This document shows positions 63,895 through 64,000 of a DNA stretch of 64,000 bases, one piece after another; positions within the stretch are counted from its first letter, which is position 1, and each line of letters opens with the position of its first letter. The DNA is from Membranipora membranacea (lineage: Eukaryota > Bryozoa > Gymnolaemata > Cheilostomatida > Membraniporidae). The notes below the pieces were generated by a model. The model was not told where the DNA came from. It searched no databases and saw only the letters and a program-made list of their open reading frames with translations. The position numbers were made by a program, and so were the translations under genes. The stretch spans positions 29,114,283 to 29,178,282 of the forward strand of contig OU612066.1 of assembly GCA_914767715.1 (NCBI GenBank). Reading direction: 5' to 3'.

Positions 63895-64000
63895 GTATGT
63901 CCAAGTATTTCTCATCCATATAGCCTGCAACTGCAATTGTAGATTTGAATTAACTTTCCAGATTGTCAAGCTCTAAACTGCTGTCGGATCCAACCACATC

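Overview
The window is AT-rich nuclear DNA from an animal. Genes are split by many short introns with GT-AG junctions, and there are tRNA-derived SINE heads, satellites and several non-autonomous DNA transposons. Two genes are clear orthologues of conserved animal genes: exportin-6 (XPO6, minus strand, complete) and DNAJC2/zuotin (plus strand, 5' part). A fish- and invertebrate-type zinc-finger/tyrosine-recombinase-like gene and ankyrin/TPR genes suggest a non-model, probably marine, invertebrate. I cannot name the phylum.

Layout. 1-14,223 (minus): a multi-exon gene, or two adjacent genes. Read 5' to 3' it has a Cys/His-rich N-terminal exon, a Tudor-like exon, two F-box-like domains, a Ser/acidic linker, and a zinc-finger module that runs off the left edge. 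A large intron (or spacer) holds a satellite of about 598-bp monomers at 6,411-11,136. The first F-box exon has an in-frame TGA where the second F-box has Trp. 14,224-18,440: mostly empty, with one SINE-like element. 18,580-22,130: ankyrin/TPR gene copy 1. 22,983-33,300: two nested partial copies of the 3' half of XPO6, both broken. 33,241-33,590: a small chimeric gene fragment at a duplication breakpoint. 35,430-35,990: decayed reverse transcriptase. 38,373-41,960: ankyrin/TPR copy 2. 42,605-43,072: a duplicated XPO6 last exon. 43,073-44,333: truncated ankyrin/TPR copy 3. 45,081-59,044: full XPO6 in 25 coding exons, whose modelled lengths sum to 1,133 codons plus stop. 59,045-60,037: shared promoter region with a hairpin. 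60,038-63,894: first six coding exons of DNAJC2.

How it fits together. XPO6 and DNAJC2 are divergent neighbours sharing about 1 kb upstream. XPO6 and the ankyrin/TPR gene are convergent, and the unit (ankyrin/TPR gene plus 3' half of XPO6) was tandemly duplicated and then cut by deletions. The XPO6 copies decayed. Two ankyrin/TPR copies stayed open, with nearly identical ankyrin exons but strongly diverged C-terminal TPR exons. Three transposons inside introns carry 9-10 bp target duplications, pointing to Mutator-like activity; one has empty sites in the paralogous copies.

Limits. Gene models come from reading splice junctions, phases and remembered family sequences. No alignment, search or expression data were available.
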